Assembly: GCF_027213645.1 (NCBI RefSeq)
Contig: NZ_JAPWGL010000001.1
Span: 1,054,001-1,118,000, forward strand
Direction: 5' to 3'
DNA from: Pedobacter rhodius
Lineage (GTDB): Bacteria > Bacteroidota > Bacteroidia > Sphingobacteriales > Sphingobacteriaceae
Length of the DNA: 64,000 bases
Shown: positions 63,020 through 64,000 of the stretch, one piece after another
Position numbering within the stretch: the first letter of the stretch is position 1
How the letters are laid out: each line of letters starts with the position of its first letter
Notes under the pieces: model-generated
Database searches by the model: none
Seen by the model: only the letters and a program-made list of their open reading frames with translations
What the model was told of the DNA's origin: nothing
Translations under genes and position numbers: made by a program

Positions 63020-64000
63020 ATGAAAAACATTACAATTATTTGCCTGATTTTATTGCAGCAATCCTGCAAATTAACGACTCATAATAATGCAGTTATCAAA
63101 GGGATTGGGCTAAATAAGAATATCCAAAAGGTTTACCTTACATCTGCAGTAGAATGGGATAAGTTCTTAGATTCGGCGAATTGTATAGATGGATCTTTCA
63201 CTTTGACTTACAAGCCAACTGAAAGATTTGAACCCTTTTTAGCCAGCCTATGTTATTTAGATTCAGCAAAAAAAATAACTCAATTTTACGTTAAAAATGA
63301 ATTTTTGATCAAAAAAACTGGAAAAAACTCAGCTAATTCAGCATTTATGTTAGATTATGGAATTTCAGTTATAAAGAACTTTGAAAATAAAGATGGACAT
63401 ACTAGTGCAATATTAAACAGTGGAATGGAAAATCAGCTTTTTCAAAATTTTGAATGGCAGAACTTTGGATATATTCGAGATAGTACTGATGTAAAAAGAT
63501 TCGCTAGAAATACAGCATTAATAAAAAAATATCCTGACTCATATTACTTTCTAAACAAAATTACGCAATTCAGAGAGCATTATTCTAAAAAACAGTTAAC
63601 TGAGATATTACAGAATTTTAGTATACCTATTAGAAACTCTAAAAGCTCCTTGAGTTTACGTAACTATACGAATAATATGCTTTTGCCTAATGATAAAACT
63701 CCGGAATTATCCTTAGTCTCAGACAAAGGAGTAGTAATAAAAGGTATCGACCGGAGAGCTAAACTCAATATGTTGGTATTTTGGGCAAGCTGGTGTGGAC
63801 CATGCAGATTAGAAATTCCTGACCTTAAAAAGATCAGATCAACAGTATTGAGTAAAGATTTTTATATGGCCAGCATCTCAATAGATGAAAATAAAGAATA
63901 TTGGCAGAACGCATTGAAGTATGAAAAAATGAGTTGGGATCAATTTATCGTTGATGAAAAAGATATGGATATAATCATGGCAAGATATAGATTTTCATCG
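63020..64000 (+). CDS. TlpA-like thioredoxin lipoprotein, truncated by window edge
   Basis: An open frame of 327 codons reaches the right edge without a stop. The N-terminus (MKNITIICLILLQQSCKL) looks like a lipoprotein signal. A DUF4369-like region (about 25-110) and a variable helical segment precede a thioredoxin domain starting near residue 230. The redox motif WCGPC has Cys259 and Cys262 (FWASWCGPCR). It belongs to the same broad group as the genes at 974 and 2124, but its position after the Cys-rich precursor suggests it reduces or isomerises disulfides of that peptide. The C-terminal cis-Pro region is outside the window. Confidence 0.85.
   Translation, partial: MKNITIICLILLQQSCKLTTHNNAVIKGIGLNKNIQKVYLTSAVEWDKFLDSANCIDGSFTLTYKPTERFEPFLASLCYLDSAKKITQFYVKNEFLIKKTGKNSANSAFMLDYGISVIKNFENKDGHTSAILNSGMENQLFQNFEWQNFGYIRDSTDVKRFARNTALIKKYPDSYYFLNKITQFREHYSKKQLTEILQNFSIPIRNSKSSLSLRNYTNNMLLPNDKTPELSLVSDKGVVIKGIDRRAKLNMLVFWASWCGPCRLEIPDLKKIRSTVLSKDFYMASISIDENKEYWQNALKYEKMSWDQFIVDEKDMDIIMARYRFSS

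Noticed and set aside
1..64000. tRNA, rRNA, CRISPR arrays, transposases, integrases, phage genes
   Set aside because: Looked for and not seen. The direct repeats present are dispersed and irregular, unlike a CRISPR array, and no reading frame shows transposase motifs.

Overview
The window looks like chromosomal DNA of a Bacteroidota organism, most likely Sphingobacteriaceae (Pedobacter-like). The evidence is AT-rich DNA, four SusC/SusD-type loci (one only partly inside the window), DUF4369-TlpA thioredoxins, Bacteroidota-style glycoside hydrolases with Sec signals, TAnnTTTG-like promoter elements and several families of short palindromic intergenic repeats. I saw no rRNA, tRNA, CRISPR array, transposase or phage gene.

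Left edge (1-5.5 kb): the 3' end of a SusD gene, two tandem DUF4369-thioredoxin genes, a lipoprotein with TraB/TIKI/EreA-like motifs, a small Bacteroidota-type hypothetical gene on the minus strand and a cold-shock protein. 

Phosphonate locus (5.9-16.8 kb): a leftward operon encodes a phosphonatase-like HAD hydrolase, a DUF5690 transporter and a TIGR03364-type FAD oxidoreductase, preceded by an XRE-cupin regulator. Rightward genes encode a PhnZ-type HD oxygenase, a SusC/SusD pair and an alkaline-phosphatase-superfamily enzyme. The hydrolase operon and susC share a leader sequence and a 13-bp palindrome, so outer-membrane uptake and intracellular phosphonate breakdown appear to be one regulon. 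This is a strong candidate for a SusCD-fed phosphonate utilisation system.

Middle region (16.9-26.2 kb): a beta-propeller lipoprotein, two hydrolases, a DUF4861 protein and a patatin plus membrane-protein pair. These lie among repeats and remnants of lost genes: the tails of a ROK kinase, a CBM3 protein and a GH3 beta-glucosidase.

Glycan loci (26.2-54.3 kb): an AraC regulator, SusC/SusD, a GH78 rhamnosidase, an arabinose-isomerase-like protein and a second AraC regulator, followed by GH106, GH31, SusC/SusD, GH95 and two GH29 enzymes. Together they point to a rhamnose- and fucose-containing plant glycan, for example a rhamnogalacturonan; this is inference.

Right part (54.7-64 kb): a DUF1624 membrane protein, a 2H phosphoesterase overlapping a DUF2256 gene, small housekeeping-like genes and an S41 peptidase. 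The window ends in a putative secreted-peptide cassette: a C39-like/VKOR/thioredoxin fusion, a double-glycine-leader precursor with six core cysteines, and a thioredoxin-like lipoprotein cut by the window edge.
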